DNA from: RGIG4608 sp045631445
GTDB lineage: Bacteria; Bacillota; Clostridia; Oscillospirales; CAG-272
Assembly: GCA_045631445.1 (NCBI GenBank)
Contig: JAZQUS010000118.1
Span: 1 to 10,905, forward strand
DNA: 10,905 nt
Reading direction: 5' to 3'
Shown here: positions 10,355-10,905 of the stretch, in pieces
Position numbering within the stretch: position 1 is the first letter of the stretch
Layout: each line of letters starts with the position of its first letter
Position numbers and translations under genes: made by a program
Notes under the pieces: model-generated
The model's database searches: none
The model's input: the letters and a program-made list of their open reading frames with translations, nothing else
Told to the model about the DNA's origin: nothing

Positions 10355-10905
10355 TTAGAATGTCAGTAACAAAAGAAGAATGCCACTAATAAAAAGTAAT
10401 GCAACTTTACCGATAGATAAACTCCCAATTATGGGGAAAGTCCATATCTCCATTATCACATTCAGAGATTCAAGACTAATCGAATCGAAAAATTCAACGA
10501 TAGGCTCAACGGTATATCCTTTCAACTTTTCCCATAATTCTTTTAGAGATCCAAAATTTTCCCATGTCGTTTCTAAAGTATCCATCAACTCAGAAAACGA
10601 AGCAGCTAAATCATTAATTGGCTCAAATATCCCAGATAATAAATTTTCTAAAAATGACTTTGAATCATCATCAAAACCAGTACCAGATCCACCATGCTCA
10701 CGATCATCTTCTGTAGGCTCTGTTGGATCAGTAGGATCAGTAGGATCAACAGGTGTTTCAACTCCAGACAAGCTGCCAGAGCACCTAAAGGTATAATCTC
10801 CACCATATCTAGATGTGCTTTTTAAAACTAATGGCACGTCATAAAAAGCAGTATAGTCGTTTTCAAAGAAGTAGGATAATGTCTCATAACTCAAAGTGCG
10901 ACTAG
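10355..10905 (-). CDS. C-terminal part of a membrane-anchored, linker-containing protein, probably adsorption (pIII-like) protein; runs off right edge
   Basis: The frame is open through the right edge (SRTLSYETL is read before any start), so the TTG at 10894 is not a real start and the gene is cut by the window. At least 182 residues remain. First comes a strand-rich piece with an isolated cysteine (YTFRCSGS), then a low-complexity linker TPVDPTDPTDPTEPTEDD and a glycine-rich joint GGSGTG. A long acidic helical region follows, and last two close hydrophobic segments ending ISGILLLLLTF. Proline/glycine linkers and a C-terminal membrane anchor are hallmarks of filamentous-phage receptor-binding proteins. 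It heads the virion operon here. The left-edge fragment at 1-237 supplies a fitting N-terminus if the molecule is circular. Confidence 0.75.
   Translation of the reverse strand, partial: SRTLSYETLSYFFENDYTAFYDVPLVLKSTSRYGGDYTFRCSGSLSGVETPVDPTDPTDPTEPTEDDREHGGSGTGFDDDSKSFLENLLSGIFEPINDLAASFSELMDTLETTWENFGSLKELWEKLKGYTVEPIVEFFDSISLESLNVIMEIWTFPIIGSLSIGKVALLFISGILLLLLTF
10712..10747 (-). repeat. Four 9-base tandem units coding for the Asp/Glu-Pro-Thr linker
   Basis: Units tgtaggctc, tgttggatc, agtaggatc and agtaggatc follow one another without a gap; two are identical. They encode EPT/DPT triplets on minus. Slippage could change linker length by whole triplets of residues without breaking the frame. 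Confidence 0.8.

Noticed and set aside
10380..10796. Plus-strand open frame of 138 codons at the right end
   Set aside because: Antisense to the anchored adsorption-like protein; its Ser/Gly-Val repeats are just the reverse reading of the DPT linker.
1..10905. CRISPR array or insertion sequence
   Set aside because: No regularly spaced longer repeats with unique spacers, and no transposase with flanking inverted repeats; the zinc ribbon alone is not enough.

Overview
The window reads as a compact mobile element of a low-GC Gram-positive (Firmicutes-type) host. Genes are AT-rich and tightly packed, with Shine-Dalgarno sites of the AGGAGG type and many stem-plus-U-tract terminators. No chromosomal housekeeping protein gene is visible. 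The best overall reading is a filamentous-phage-like (inovirus-like) genome or prophage carrying a plasmid-type replication and mobilization module. The species cannot be told from the sequence.

Layout. (1) Positions 1-642, minus strand: the 5' part of a secreted/anchored protein with a signal peptide, a small 89-residue protein, and a complete tRNA-Leu(CAA). (2) Positions 643-2728, plus strand: a gene-free region with an imperfect direct repeat, then an archaeo-eukaryotic-type primase (AEP) replication protein with a C-terminal helix-turn-helix, then a 98-residue unknown and a terminator. (3) Positions 2765-4488, minus strand: small palindromes, a tyrosine integrase, and upstream of it three paired TGGGAA repeats that look like integrase arm sites. 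(4) Positions 4490-4983: a small coiled-coil gene on minus, then about 400 bases without a gene that hold an elaborate nested inverted-repeat structure and a candidate transfer or replication origin. (5) Positions 5028-7564, plus strand: promoter, unknown 112-residue protein, MobV-like HUH relaxase/Rep, two-helix membrane peptide, zinc-ribbon protein, 29-residue peptide, terminator. (6) Positions 7571-7740: a hairpin-dense convergent intergenic region. (7) Positions 7741-10905, minus strand, transcribed right to left: the virion operon. It holds the 3' part of an anchored adsorption-like protein, four tiny membrane proteins, a Pf3-like leaderless major coat protein followed by a terminator, two small proteins, a Zot/pI-type assembly ATPase, and a membrane protein overlapping it.

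How it may work together. The MobV-like protein could nick DNA for rolling-circle replication or transfer, and the AEP protein could prime the second strand. The coat, minor coat-like, adsorption and Zot-like proteins would assemble and extrude a filament, and the integrase would handle lysogeny. The N-terminal part of an adsorption-like gene lies at the left edge and the C-terminal part of one at the right edge, both on the minus strand and in the order expected across a circular junction. The window may therefore be an opened circular genome of about 11 kb, or one unit of a tandem array. The frame does not close exactly at a direct junction, so this remains inference.
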